Made by a program: the position numbers and the translations under genes
Part shown: positions 44,038-57,700 of the stretch, piece by piece
Layout: every line of letters begins with the position of its first letter
Position numbering within the stretch: position 1 is the first letter of the stretch
NCBI RefSeq assembly: GCF_035989305.1
Contig: NZ_CP108514.1
Coordinates: forward strand, 9,466,501 to 9,530,500
DNA from: Streptomyces sp. NBC_01233
GTDB lineage: Bacteria > Actinomycetota > Actinomycetes > Streptomycetales > Streptomycetaceae
Length of the DNA stretch: 64,000 bases
Direction of reading: 5' to 3'
Notes under the pieces: generated by a model
The model's input: only the letters and a program-made list of their open reading frames with translations
Told to the model about the DNA's origin: nothing
Database searches by the model: none

Positions 44038-47000
44038 GCACCGACCTGCGTGAACTGCTGGCGGCGATCGCCGCCGGCAAGCTGTCCGACGAAGTGGCCG
44101 AACTGCTGGTACGGGGCCTGGTCGACACGACCGCCCCGGCCGCGGCACCAGCCCCGGCCCCGCCGGCGGCCGCTGTCCCGAAGGCGCCCTCCGGGCCGTA
44201 CCCGCTCAGCCGCGGGCAGGCAGCGCTGTGGGCCCTGCACGCCGACGACCCGCAGACCGTCTCCTACAACCTGCCGCTGGGCCTGTGGCTCGGGCAGGAC
44301 GTGGAGGAGGACCGGCTCGTCGAGGCACTGGCCGCGATGGTGCGCCGGCACCCGGAACTGGGCGTCTCCGTACGCCTGGACGCCACGGGGCCCGTACAGG
44401 AGGTCACCGGCCGCGCCCCGGAGGTGACCCGCCTGGACCTCGGCCACGTGACCGACGGGGAGTTCGCCGCCCGCGTGCGCAACCTGGTGCGCCGCCCGTT
44501 CGACCTGGAGCAGGACCCGCTGTACCGGATGTGGCTCGTCGCCGCCCCCGGCGGCACCACCCTGCTGCTCCTGGTGTTCCACCACCTGATCACCGACGGG
44601 GTCTCCAGCCATCTGCTGCTGCGCGACATCGTCGCCTGCCACGACGCGCTCGCCCAGGGCCGTGAGCTGCCGGCGGTCGAACACGCCGCCCCCTACGCCG
44701 AGTTCGTGGAGTGGCAGCGGACCATGCTCGCCGCCCCGGAGACGGAGGAGCACCGGCGCTGGTGGCTGGACCGGCTGACCGGTGCCTCCACGGCGCCGGT
44801 CCTGGACGCGCTCGCCGATCGCCGGCGCACCGGATCCGCCTCGCACACCGGCGGCGAGATGGTGCAGTTGCGGCTCCCGCATTCCACCTGGGCGGCCGTC
44901 CAGGACACCGCCCGTGCGGGCGGGCTGACGCCCTTCAGCGTCGTGCTCGGCGCGTTCCTCGCCCTGCTGCACCGCCACTCGGGACACCGCGACCTCAGCG
45001 TGATGGTGCCGACCGACGGCCGTCCCGCACAGCGCTTCGACCGCACCGTCGGCTACCTGATCAACCCGGTGGTCCTGCGCGTGGACTGCGACCCCGACCA
45101 CAGCTTCGGCGAGCTCACGACCGCCGTCGGAGCCCGGATGGCGGAGGCCGAGGAGCACAGCGCGTACCCCTTCGCCTCCGTCGTCGACGACCTGCGCCGC
45201 ACGACCGGCACCGCGGCCGGCTTCGACATCGGCTTCTACATGCAGCAGGGAGTCGGCGGCGACCAGGACATGGCGGCCGGGCAGACCGTCTTCCGCGACG
45301 CGCTCGACCTGACCCAAGAGGGCGAGAACGACCTCGTCGTCGAGGTGGTCGTGCGCGACACCGGCGTGCTCCTCTACCTCAAGTACGACCCGGAGCGCTT
45401 CGACCGCTCCACCGTCGAACGGCTGGCCGAGCACTACCGGCTGCTGCTGGACACGGTGACGGCCGACCCCTCCGTACGCCTCGGGGACCTCGATCCCGCC
45501 ACCCCCGCCGAACGGCGCACCGTGGAGCGGGCCAACGCCACGCGCGCCGAACGGCCGCGCGACGTCACCGCCGCCGACCTGGTGCTCGCCCGCGCCCGGC
45601 GCGGCCCCGGGCGCACCGCCCTCGTCGACGCGACGGGCTCGCTGACCTACGGGGAACTCGCCGGGCAGGTGCACGCCCTCACCCGGATCCTCACCGAGCA
45701 CGGCGTGCGCCCGGGCGACGTCGTGGGCGTCCTCGTCGCCCGCCGGGCCGCGCTGGTCGTGGCCCTGCTCGCGGTCCAGGCCGCGGGCGCCGCCTACGTC
45801 CCCCTCGACCCGGAGTTCCCGGCGGCCCGGCTCGCCCACATCACCGCCGACGCGGCACCGGTCGCCGTGATCGTCGATCCGCCCCTGGCCGACCGGCTGC
45901 CCGGGGACGCACCGGGCGTGCGCGTGCCCCTGACCGGCCTGGAGCCCGAGGCACAGACCGTGGCCCCGGTCGCCCGCCGTGACGACGACCTCGCGTACGT
46001 CCTGTACACCTCCGGATCCACGGGCGAGCCCAAGGGCGTCGAGGTCTGCCACGGCAACCTGGTCAACCTGCTGGTCGCGACGGCCGAGCGGCCCGGCTGC
46101 TCCGAGGACGACGCCCTGCTGGCGGTGACCACCGCCGGGTTCGACATCTCGGGTCTGGAACTGCTGCTCCCGCTGACCCGGGGCGCCACCGTCCACATCG
46201 CGTCCGAGGACGTGGTCCGGGACGGGTTCGCCCTGGCCGACCTCATCGGCGACGCCGGCGCGACGGTCGTCCAGGCCACCCCGGCCACCTGGGAGATGCT
46301 GCTGCACGCCGGCTGGACCGGACGCGTGCGCAGGCTGCTGTGCGGCGGGGAGGCGCTCACCGCCGAACTCGCGGACCGGCTGCTGGACCGGTGCGACGAG
46401 CTGTGGAACATGTACGGGCCGACCGAGACGACCATCTGGTCCTCCGCCCAGCGCATCCGGCGGGGCGGACCCGTCACCGTCGGTACCCCGCTCGCCAACA
46501 CCACCTTCCGCACCGCCGGTCCCGACGGCGCCCCCGTGCCCTTCGGCGCGGTCGGCGAACTGCTCATCGGCGGCGACGGCGTCGCCCGCGGCTACCGGGG
46601 CAAGCCGGAGCTGACCGCCGAACGCTTCGTGCGCGACCCGGCGACCGGGGAACGGCTCTACCGCACGGGCGATCTCGCCCGCTGGTCGGCCGACGGGGAC
46701 ATGGTGCTGCTCGGGCGCGCCGACCGTCAGGTGAAGCTGCGCGGCCACCGCATCGAACTGGGCGAGATCGAGGCCGCCGTCCGGCGTGCCGGAGCGGCGG
46801 GCGCCGCCGACGGCATTGGCGACGTCCGGGTGGCCGTACGGGAGGACCTGCCCGGGCAGCCGCGTCTGGTGGCCTTCGTACTGGCCGCCCCGGAGGCCGC
46901 GGAGGCCGCGGTCGGGCGGATCCGGGCCTGGCTGCCCGCGTACATGGTCCCCTCCCGCACGGTCGCGCTGGCGCGCTTCCCCCTGACCCCCAACGCCAAG

Positions 47001-48716
47001 GTGGACACCGGTCCGCTGACGCGCCTGCCGATCGAGGAACTCGTACGCCGCTTCGGACACGAGGAACGCTCCGGAGAACGGCAGGGGGAAGCCGGCCCGC
47101 GGCCCCGGCCGGCCGGCCACGGAGAGCTGGCGGACCGGCTGCGCCAGAGCGCGGCGGCCGTCGCCGGGCTGCCCGTGGAGGAGGTCCCCCTCGACCGGCC
47201 GCTGGGCGAGGTCGGCTTCGACTCGATCGGTTTCACCCGCCTCGCGGTGGCGCTGCGCGAGCGGTTCGGCGTCACGGTGCGCCCGACCGTCTTCTACGCA
47301 CGCCCGGACCTCACCTCGCTGGCCGCCCACCTGAGCGCGGCCCACCCCGAGGCGTTCGCCACGACGGAGCGCCGGCCCGCCCCCCGGGTCATGTCCGAGC
47401 CGGTGGTCGCGGCGGCCGCCGCGCAGCGCGGGTTCGCGCCGGTGGCCGTCGTGGGCATCGGCGGGCGACTGCCCTCCTCCTCCGGCCTGGAGGAGTTCTG
47501 GCAGCACCTCGCCGCCGGACGCGACCTCACCCGGCCGTACCCCATGGAGCGGGGCTTCTCCGCGCGGGTGTTCCCGCAGGGCCTGCGCGGCTCCTTCGTC
47601 GAGGACGTGGACGCCTTCGACGCGGCGCTCTTCCGCATCTCCCCCCGGGAAGCGGCACAGATGGACCCCCAGCAGCGCCTGCTGCTGCACGCCGCGCACG
47701 AGGCCGTGCTCGACTCCGGCCAGGTCCCGGGCGCGCTCACCGGCAGCCGTACGGGGGTGTTCGTCGGACTCAGCGGCACGGACTACCTGAGCCTGCTCGG
47801 CCCGGGCTCGCCGGAGATGGGCGACCACTTCCTGATCGGCAACGTCCCCTCGATCGCGGCCAACCGCATCTCCTACGTGTTCGACCTGCACGGCCCCAGC
47901 GCCGTCTTCGACACGGCCTGCTCCAGCTCGCTCGTCGCCGTGCACCGCGCGGCCCGAGCCCTCCAGCAGGGGGACTGCGACATGGCCCTGGCCGGCGGAG
48001 CCAACCTCCTGCTGTCCCCGCACGGGTTCACCGGCCTGCGGCGCGCCGGGATGCTCAGCCCCGACGGCCGCTGCAAGACCTTCGACGAGCGCGCGGACGG
48101 CTACGGCAGGGGTGAGGGCGTCGTGCTCCTCGCCCTCAAACTGCTCGACCGGGCCCTGGCCGACGGAGACCCGGTGCACGGCGTGCTGATCGGCTCGGCG
48201 GAGAACCACGGCGGGCACACCCACTCGCTCACGGTCCCCAACCCGCAGGCCCAGCGCGACGTCGTGCTCGCCGCACACCGGTCGGCCGGGGTCGCGCCCG
48301 ACACGATCGACTACATCGAGGCGCACGGCACGGGGACCCCGCTCGGCGACCCGATCGAGATCGACGCCCTCAAGGAGGCGTTCGGCCGCCTGTACGCCGA
48401 CTGGGGGATCCCGGTGGTTCCGGGACGCACCGGCCTCGGGTCGGTCAAGACGAACATCGGCCATCTGGAGGCCGCGGCGGGCGTCGCCGGCGTCGTGAAG
48501 GTCCTGCTGGCGATGCGTCACCGCACGCTCCCCGGCCTGGTGGACCTGCGGACGCCGAATCCGATGCTCGACCTCGACGGCAGTCCGTTCCGGATCCAGG
48601 CCGCAGCACAGACATGGGAAACACGCGAGGGGACGCCGGCCCGGGTCGGCGTCAGCTCGTTCGGCATGGGAGGCAGCAACGTGCACGTGGTAGTCGAAGA
48701 GGCGGGACAGCGTTGA
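44034..48716 (+). CDS. kirAIII: hybrid NRPS-PKS C-A-T-KS, glycine-incorporating (KirAIII-type)
   Basis: A 1560-residue protein starting at an ATG that overlaps the previous stop. An N-terminal helical docking segment (1-40) precedes C (about 55-480, HHLITDG at 183), A (about 520-1000, YTSGSTGEPKG near 656), a carrier domain (47115-47345, GFDSIGF, Ser about 1064) and a terminal KS (47440-48640, Cys1296 in DTACSSSL, EAHGTGT, GHLEAAAG). The A-domain residues I read are D-I-L-Q-L-G-M-I-W-K, one change from the glycine code DILQLGLIWK. Glycine here makes the amide link of the goldinonic acid half to the central chain. The KS passes the chain to DH-KR-ACP at the start of the next protein. The stop overlaps the next start (TGATG). 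Confidence 0.9.
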
Positions 48717-51700
48717 TGAGCGGCACCACCGAGGACAGGACCGCCCGACTGGTCCTCCTGTCCGCCGACGGCCCCGAACAGCTCGACCGGTACCGGGCCG
48801 AGCTGTTCACCTGGCTGGACGAGCACCCGTCGGCCTCCCTGGACGCCATCGCGCACACCCTGCGCGTCGGCCGGGAACCCCTGCGGGAGCGCATAGCCCT
48901 CGTCGTCGGGAGCGTCGCCGAGCTGGCCGCGCGCCTGCGCGACGGGGAAGGCCTCGTGACCGGCACCGCGCCGGCCGAATCCACCGCGGCCTCCGGCGGC
49001 GGGGCCGGGCCCGTGGCCACCGACGATCCGGCCGAGGCCGCCCGCCTGTGGGTCAGCGGCCGGGACGTCGTCCTGCCCGAGCCCTCCGGCGACCGTCCCG
49101 CCCGGCTCTCCCTGCCCCTGCCGCCCCGGCCGACCCGCCGCTACTGGATCAAGCCGCCCGCCGGCCTGGCCGACGGCCCCGGCGAACGGCTGCTGACCGG
49201 CGAGGAGTTCTACCTGCGCGACCACGCCCTGGGCCGGATCCGGATCCTGCCCGCCGTGGCGGCCCTGGAGTTCGCGGTGACCGCGGCCGAACAGCAGGGC
49301 CACGGCCGCGCCACCGGCATCGTCAACGTGCTGTGGGCCCGCCCCGTGCTCGTCGAGGACGAGCCGGCCCGCGTGCGCCTGCACCTCGCGCCCACGGCCG
49401 ACGGGGTCTCCTACGAGGTCCGGCTCACCGACGGCAGCGACGAAGGCGCGCTCTGCTCCGCCGGCACCCTCCGCTTCGGCGCCCGTCCCGAGGCACCGCG
49501 CCTCGACCTGGACGCGATCCGGGCCCGGCTGCCCCGTACCGCCACCGCCGAGGAGTGCTACGAGGTCTTCAGCGCGCTCGGCGGCGGCTATGGGCCCAGC
49601 CTCCAGGGGCTGCGCTCGGTGCTGTCCGCGCCGGGCGAGGTCCTCGCGCACGTCGCCGTACCCAGCGCGGCGGACCTCCCCTTCTCCGACTTCGCCCTCC
49701 ACCCCTCCCTGCTCGACGCGATGCTCCAGGCCTGCCTGTGGACCGACGAGGCCCCCTCGGCCCCGCGCGCCCGGGAACTGCCCTTCTCCCTGGACGCGGT
49801 CGAGATCTTCGGGCCGCTCCCCGAACAGGGCCACGTGCACGCCGTGCGGACCCCGGCCGGCCACGACATCGCCCTCGCCGACGACCAGGGCCGGGTCCGC
49901 GTGCGGCTGCGCGCCGTCGTCACCAGGCCGGTCGACGGCGCCGCCCGCCTGGACGGCACCATCGGAGCCCACCTGCTCGCACAGCGCTGGCAGGACGCCC
50001 CCGCGCCGGCCGCCGGCCGGACCGTGCAAACCCTCCTGCTCGGCGAGGAGACCTTCACCGGAGCCGAACGCACCACCGAGGACTCCGTCTTCCCCCGCGA
50101 CGGGGAACTCCTCCTCGTCCACACCTCGGACGGCGACCCGCTGCCCTCCCTCACCGGGCTGTACCGGTCCTGGGCGGCCCAGCCGACCCGCCACCCGGTG
50201 CGGGTCCTGCACGTGTTCCGCACCTCCGGCGGGGTCGAGGACGCGCGCGCCGAGGCCCTGGACGGGTTCGCGCGAGCCCTCGCCAACGAGGACCCGCAGT
50301 TCCTCGTCTCCGCGGTCGACGCGGGCACGGCGGGCCTCGCCGCCACCGTCGAGTCCGAGGCGCGCGCCGCCCACGAGTTCCGGGTCCGGTACACGGCCGC
50401 CGGCCGGCAGGTGCCGCGCTGGGAGCCCGTCGCCCCCGACCCGGCACCGCTCGCCCCGCGCGGCACCGTGCTGGTCACCGGCGGCGCGGGCGCCCTCGGC
50501 CGCCGGCTCGTCGCCCACCTGGGAGGAGACGCCCGCTACGTCCTGACGGGCCGTTCGGCGCAGGCCGACCTCACGGACCTGCGCTCCGCCGGTCTCGACG
50601 TCCACTACCTACCCGCCGACCTGGGCGCTCCCGGCGCCGCCGGGGACCTCGTCGAGCGGATCCACGGCTCCTTCGGGCCGCTCCACGGGGTCCTGCACCT
50701 CGCCGGAACCACCCGGGACGCGCTGCTGATCGGCAAGACCGACGAGCAGAGCGCGGCCGTGCTGGGCCCGAAGGTCCGCGGCACCGTGGAGCTGGACCGG
50801 GCCACCGCCGGCGACCCGCTGGACTTCTTCATCGCCTTCTCCTCCATGTCGGGGGCCGCGGGAAGCCCCGGTCAGACCGACTACGCGTACGCGAACCGGT
50901 TCCTGGACGCGTTCACGGCCTGGCGCCGGGGCAGCGGACGGCCGGGCCGCAGCCTCTCCGTCCTGTGGTCGCTGTGGGCCGACGGGGGCATACGCGTCGA
51001 CGCCGACGAGGCCACGGCGGCCCGGATGGCCCGTCAGGTCGGGCTGGTGGCCATGCCCACCGACGCCGGACTGGAGGCCTTCGACCGGGCCCTGGGCCAC
51101 GACGGCGACCACGTCCTGGTGGCGCACGGCAACCTGGCGCGCCTGCGCGAGGTGGTGAACGCGCCGGCGCCCTCGGCCCCGTCGGCCCCCGCCGTGCCCG
51201 TCCCGCGTGCCCTTCCGTCCGACCCGTCGGTCCCGTCGGTCCCGTCCGCTCCGGCCCTCCCGTCCGGGGAGCCGGCGGCGCCGTCCGCCGACGCGGCCGA
51301 AGAGTTCCTGCGCGGGGTGCTCGCCGAGGTCTTCGAGTTCCCGGCCGAGGAGATGGAAGCCGACGCGCCGTTCGAGCGGTTCGGCATCGACTCGCTGCTG
51401 ATCATGGACCTGACCCGTCGCCTGGAGGACCACTTCGGATCCCTGCCGAAGACCCTGTTCTTCGAGTACCAGGACCTGCGCTCCCTCGCCGGCTGGTTCA
51501 CCGAGCACCACGGCTCCCGCCTCGCGGAACTGGCGCCCGCGCCCGAACTGGCGCCCGCGCCCGAACTGGCGCCCGCGCCCGAACCGGTGGCCGCGCAGGC
51601 ACCCCGGGCGGACGGGGCCCCGCAGCCGGCGGCCACCGCCCCGGCCGCGATCCCGGGTTCCGCCGCGGCCCCCGCCCCCTCGGGGCCCATGCCGATCGCC

Positions 51701-54700
51701 ATCGTCGGCGTCGCCGCCCGCTTCGCCGAATCGGACACCCTCGACCAGTTCTGGGACCACCTCCAGGCGGGCCGGGACCTGATCACCGAGATCCCGGCGG
51801 ACCGGTGGGACTGGCGGGACTACGACCAGGCCACCCCCGCCGACCGCGCGGCCCGCTACAGCCGCTGGGGCAGCTTCCTGCGCGGCATCGACATGTTCGA
51901 CCCGCTCTTCTTCGGCGTCTCGCCCCGCGAGGCGGAGATCGTCGACCCCCAGGAACGGCTGTTCCTCCAGACCGCCTGGCACGCCATGGAGAACGCCGGA
52001 CGCACCCGCGCGGACCTGCGCTCCCACCGCGTCGGCGTGTACGTCGGCGCGATGTACGGGCTCTACCAGCTGCACGAGGCCGAGGACGGCCGGATCGGCG
52101 CCTCCTCGCACGCCTCCATCGCCAACCGCGTCTCCTACACCCTCGGCCTCACCGGCCCCAGCCTGGGCGTGGACACGATGTGCTCCTCCTCGCTGACGGC
52201 CATTCACCTGGCCGTGCGCGACCTGCGCGCCGGGGACACCGACATGGCCGTCGCGGGCGGGGTCAACCTGCACGTCCACCCGTACAAGTACCGCTTCCTC
52301 GGCCAGGGCAGCTTCACCTCCAGCGACGGCCGCTGCCGCAGCTTCGGCGCGGACGGCGATGGCTACGTCCCCGGCGAGGGCGTCGGCGCGGTGCTGCTCC
52401 GGCCGCTCGCGGACGCCGTCCGGGACGGCGACCACATCCACGGCGTCATCCTCGGGACCAGCGTCAACCACGGCGGCCGCACCAACGGCTTCACCGTGCC
52501 CAACCCCGTCGCCCAGGGCGACCTCGTCGCACAGGCGCTCGGCGAGGCGGGCGTGGACCCGGCCACCCTCGGCTACCTGGAGGCGCACGGCACCGGCACC
52601 GCCCTCGGCGACCCCGTCGAGATCCGCGGACTCGCCCGCGCCCTGGCCGAAGCCGGGCTGCCGCCGGGCAGCCTTCCGATCGGCTCGGTCAAGTCCAACG
52701 TCGGCCACCTCGAATCGGCCTCCGGCATGGCCGGGCTGTGCAAGGTGCTGCTCCAGATGCGGCACGGCCGGCTCGTGCCCTCGCTGCACGCGGACCCGCT
52801 CAACCCGAACATCGACTTCGACTCGACCCCGCTGCACGTGCAGCGCGACCTCGCCCCGTGGCCCCGGCCAGCCGGCGCCCCCCGGCGCGCAGGCCTCAGC
52901 TCCTTCGGCGCGGGCGGGGCCAACGCCCACCTCGTCGTGGAGGAGTACGTCGCCCCGCCGGCCGCCGGGCAGGAGCCCGGCCCGTACGTGTTCCCGCTCT
53001 CCACCCGGGTGCCCGAACGGCTCCCCGTGCTCGCCGCCGAACTGGCGGACGCCCTGGAGCGCGGCCTGGCGGACGGATCGTCACCCCGCCTCGCGGACGT
53101 GGCGTTCACCCTCCAGCAGGGGCGCGAGGAGTGGGCGGACCGCATGGTCGTCCTGGCCTCCACCGTCACCGAGCTGGTCGCCCGGCTGCGCGGGGACGAC
53201 CCGACGGGAGTCTGGACCGGCAGCGCCCGCGGCCGCGCCGCCTCCCGCGCCGCCGCCCCCACGAGCAGCGACCCGGCATCGATCGGCGCCGCCTGGGCCG
53301 CCGGAGCCCCGGTCACCTGGCCGGCGGGGAACGGCAGCCGCGTGCCGCTGCCGGGCTACCCCTTCGAGGAACTCCGCTGCTGGCTCACCGACACCATCTG
53401 GTCGCCGCCCCTACCGGCCGCACCGGCCGCCGAGCGGACCGCAGCGGGTCCGGTGCACCCGCTGCTCGACGCGATCGACCCGGCCCAGAGCCTGGACGGC
53501 CTGACCTACCGGACCGCCTTCGACCCCGAGCACCCCTACATCGGCGGCCACCGGCTCGGCGAGACCCGCCTGCTGCCCGCCGCCGCGGTCCTGGAGATGG
53601 CCCGCGCCGCCGCCGAGGCGGCCGGGGCGGGGGAGCGGCTGCGGCTGTCGAACGTCCGCTGGCTGCGTCCCTTCGTCGTGGCCGGCGCCGAGCGCACGGC
53701 CAGGACACGGCTGCGCCGGGGCGAGACCGGCACCCGCTTCGACCTGCGCGACGACACCGGCGAACTCCTCGCCGAGGGCCGGGTGGAGCCCCTGTCCGCG
53801 CCCGCCGGGGAGACCCTGGACGTCGACGCCGTACGGGCCCGCCTCGGCAGCCGCCACGAAGGCGCCGCACTCTACGCCGACCTTACGGCGGCCGGACTGT
53901 TCTACGGCCCCGCCCTGCGGGCCGTCGAATGGATCGCCGCGGGCGACGGAGAGGCGCTCGTGCGCCTGCGGATCCCCGCCGAAGCCGCCCGCTTCGCCGG
54001 CTCCGCCCTGCACCCCTCGGTGGTCGACGGCGCCCTGCACGCCTTCGCCGTCCTCCGGGACCGGGACAACGGCCCCGCGATGGTGCCGTACGCCCTCACC
54101 GCCGCCGAGGTCCACGCCCCGGTGACGGACCTCGGGTACGCCCACGTCCGCACCGTCGGCACCGACCGCTACGACCTCACCCTGACCGACTCCGAGGGGA
54201 ACGTCCGCGTGCGACTGCGCGACCTGTCTCTGCGGCCCGCGCCCGGCGTCGCCCAGTCCCGGCCGGCCGGATCCCCCGCCGCAGCCGCCGTCTCCGCCGC
54301 GGCGGCGGCCGCCGCGGACGACCTGATGTTCGTACCGCGCTGGACCGAACTGTCCGGCCGGTCCCCGCAGCCGCTCCCGGACGGGGCCACCACCTGGCTC
54401 GTGCGCGGACCGGACTCGGCACCGCTGGCGGCCGCCCTGCGCGCCCGCCTCGGCGGCGCCGTCGTCGAACTGGACCACGACCGCGTCGCCACCGCGACCG
54501 GCAAGCCCGACCAGGTGATCCTCCTCGCCCCCCGCGCCGGGGCCGGCACCGACGACACCGCCGCGCTCGAAGCGGCCCAGGAACGCGGTGTCCTCGCCCT
54601 GTTCCGGCTCGCCAAGGTCCTCCAGCGGACCCGCTCGGCCGTCCGCCTCACCGTGGTCACCGAGGACGCCCTCACCACGGCGGGCGAACCCGTCGCCAAC

Positions 54701-57700
54701 CCGTACGCGGCCGGCCTGCACGGCCTGGCCCTGTCGCTGGCCCAGGAACACCCCCGCTGGCAGGTCGCCGTCGTCGACCGCTCCTCCGCCGACGCGCCCT
54801 CGGCGGACGTCCTGGACGCCCCCGCCGGCGGCCCCTACGCACTGCGCCGCGGCGTGCTCCACCACCGCCGGCTCGCCCCGGTCGCCGTCACGCCCCCGCA
54901 GGAGCGGATCCGCCGGGACGGCACCTACCTGATCCTCGGCGGTGCCGGGGGCATCGGCCTGGAACTCACCGAATGGCTGGTGCGCGGCTACCGGGCGAAG
55001 GTCGTCCTCCTCGGCCGCAGCGAACTGGACGCCGACCGCCGTGCACGGCTGCGCGCCATCGACCCGGACGGCACCCTCGTCTCTTACCGCAGGGCCGACG
55101 CGACCGACCCCGCCGCGCTGCGGGAAGCCGTCGAGTGGACCAGGAGCGCCCACGGCGCCCTGCACGGGGTCTTCCACGCCACGATCGTCCTGCGCGACCA
55201 GACCGTCGCCACGATGACGGAGGAGACCTTCCGCTCCGTCCTCGACGCCAAGGCGCACACCTCGGTCGCCCTGCACGCCGCCCTGAGAGGCGTGGGCGGC
55301 CTGGACTTCGTCCTCTTCTTCTCCTCGGCGGTCGCCCTGTCAGGCAGCGCCGGCCAGGGCAACTACGCGGCCGGATCCACCTTCGAGGACTCCTTCGCCC
55401 ACCACCTCGACTGGATGTTGGAGGCCCGGGTCGCCGTCATCAACTGGGGCTACTGGGGAACCGTCGGCATCGTCGCCGACGAGCGCTACCGCGAGCGGCT
55501 CGCCGCCACCGGCATCCACTCGATCACCCCGGAGGAGGGGATGGCCGCCGTGCACGCCGTGCTCGGACGCGAGGACCGGCAGGTCGTCGTGGTCAAGGCC
55601 GACGCGGCCGCACTCGCCGCGGGCGGCGCCCAGCCGCGTCGGGCCGCCGGACAACCGGCCGGCCCGGGGACGACGCCGTCCGACCCGGGGACGCCCTCCG
55701 ACGACGTGACCCTGGTGCCGTCGCTGGCCCAGCTCCCCCCGGTCGCCCGGCTGCTCACCGAGGCCGACGACGCCCGCCTGACCGAGGTCATGTGCGACTG
55801 GCTGTGGACGCTCTTCCGGCGCGAGGGCGTGTACCTCGGCGACGCCGAGAGCTGGCAGCCCGCCGCGCTCGCCGAGCGGCTGGGCGTCGTCCCCGCGCAG
55901 CGCAGGCTCTTCACCGAGCTCCTGCGCCAGCTGACGGAGGGCGGCTTCCTCGACGACCGGGGCGGAGCACTCGTCCCCGCCGGGCGCCGGGCCGCCGAGG
56001 ACCCCGAGGCAGACCTGGTCGAGCTGTGCGAGCGCAAGCCCGCGCTCAACCGCTTCGACCGGCTGCTGCGCCCCTGCATGCAGAACCTCTTCGGCGTGCT
56101 GCGCGGCAGCGTCCGCGCCACCGACGTGATGTTCCCGGGCGGCTCCAGCGCCCTCGTCGAAGGCGCCTACCGGGGCAGCCCGGTCGTCGACCGCGCCAAC
56201 GAACTCGTCGTGGGCGCCGTCCAGGACCTGCTGTCCCGCCACGAGGGCCCGCTCACCGTCATCGAAATCGGCGCGGGCACCGGCGGCACCACCGCGAGCG
56301 TCCTCCCCGCCCTCGCCGCCTCGGGCACGGAGGTGACGTACGTCTACACCGACGTCTCCCGCGCCTTCCTGCGGCACGGGGAGCAGCGGTTCGCCGAGGC
56401 GCACCCGTACGTCCGCTTCCAGCGGCTCGACATCTCCGCGGACCCCGAGACCCAGGGCTTCACCCCGGGCAGCGCCGACCTGGTCGTGGCGGCCAACGTC
56501 CTGCACGCGACCGCCGACCTGCTCGCCACCCTGCGCGCGGTGACCCGGCTGCTCAAGCCCGGCGGACGGTTGGTCCTCAACGAGGCCAGCAGCAACGTCC
56601 TCACCGCCACCCTCACCTTCGGCCTGCTCGACGGCTGGTGGCTGCACGAGGACGCCGAACTGCGCCTTCCCGGGTCCCCGTTGCTCTCCGCGCCCGGATG
56701 GCGCAAGGCCCTCGACCTCGCGGGCTTCACCCGCAGCCGGGCCGTGCCGGCGGACGAGGGGCTGAGCCAGCACGTGGTGGTCGCGGAGACGGCACCGGGC
56801 GGTACGCCGGCGGCCGCCGCGGCGCCCGCCGCGCCGCCGCGCACCGCGGAGCCCGCGCTCCCGTCGTCCGGGCCGTCCGGCACGGAGGGCGACGCGCTGC
56901 CGGAGGCCGCGCGGGAGTACGTGAAGGACGCCTTCGCGCAGATCCTCCAGGTGCCGCGCGAACGGCTCTGGCTGGACGAGACGTACGAGAACTTCGGCGT
57001 CGACTCGCTGACGGTGCCCCTCATCGTGGACGTCCTCGCCGAGGGCATGGGCGAGCTGCCGGTGTCCCTGCTGTTCGAGTACCCGACCGTCCGCGAGGTC
57101 GCCGACTACCTGGTCGAGCGGCACCCCGAGCGGGTGCGCGCGCTCCTTCCCGAGCCCGCCGCCGTTCCCGCCCCCGCCCCTTCCCCCGCGCCGGTCGCCG
57201 TCCCGGCCGTCCACGCGCCCGGCGCCGACGTACGTCCGGCCGCGCGCCCGGCGCCGTCCGTGCCGGCCGCCGACCACCGCGTCGCGATCGTCGGCGTCGC
57301 CGGCCGCTACCCCCAGGCCGAGGACCTCGACGCCTTCTGGGAGAACCTCCGGTCCGGCCGCGACTGCGTGGGCCAGGTGCCCGCCGACCGCTGGGACCAC
57401 CGGACTCCCGCCGGCTCGGACGGCCAGCCGGTGAGCCGCTGGGGCGGATTCCTGGACGGGATCGACGAGTTCGACCCCCGCTTCTTCCAGATGTCCCTGC
57501 GGGAAGCCGAACTGACCGACCCTCAGGAGCGGCTGTTCCTCCAGACCTCCTGGCATGCGCTGGAGGACGCCGGCTACACCCGGGCCCGCCTGCGGGGCAG
57601 CCGCGTCGGCGTGTACGTGGGCGTCATGTACGGGCACTACCAGCTGTTCGAGGATGAGCGGGGCCTCGCCGGCGGCATGGGCTACGCGTCCATCGCCAAC

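Noticed and set aside
47440..48640. Non-elongating KS at the end of the third synthase
   Set aside because: The Cys and both His motifs (EAHGTGT, GHLEAAAG) are intact, so it is treated as an active KS completed by DH-KR-ACP of the next protein.
49048..57657. A 2869-codon + frame overlapping the fourth PKS gene
   Set aside because: The Arg/Pro-rich translation is a frame shadow; the true frame (ATG 48716) holds all catalytic motifs and is continuous to the window end.
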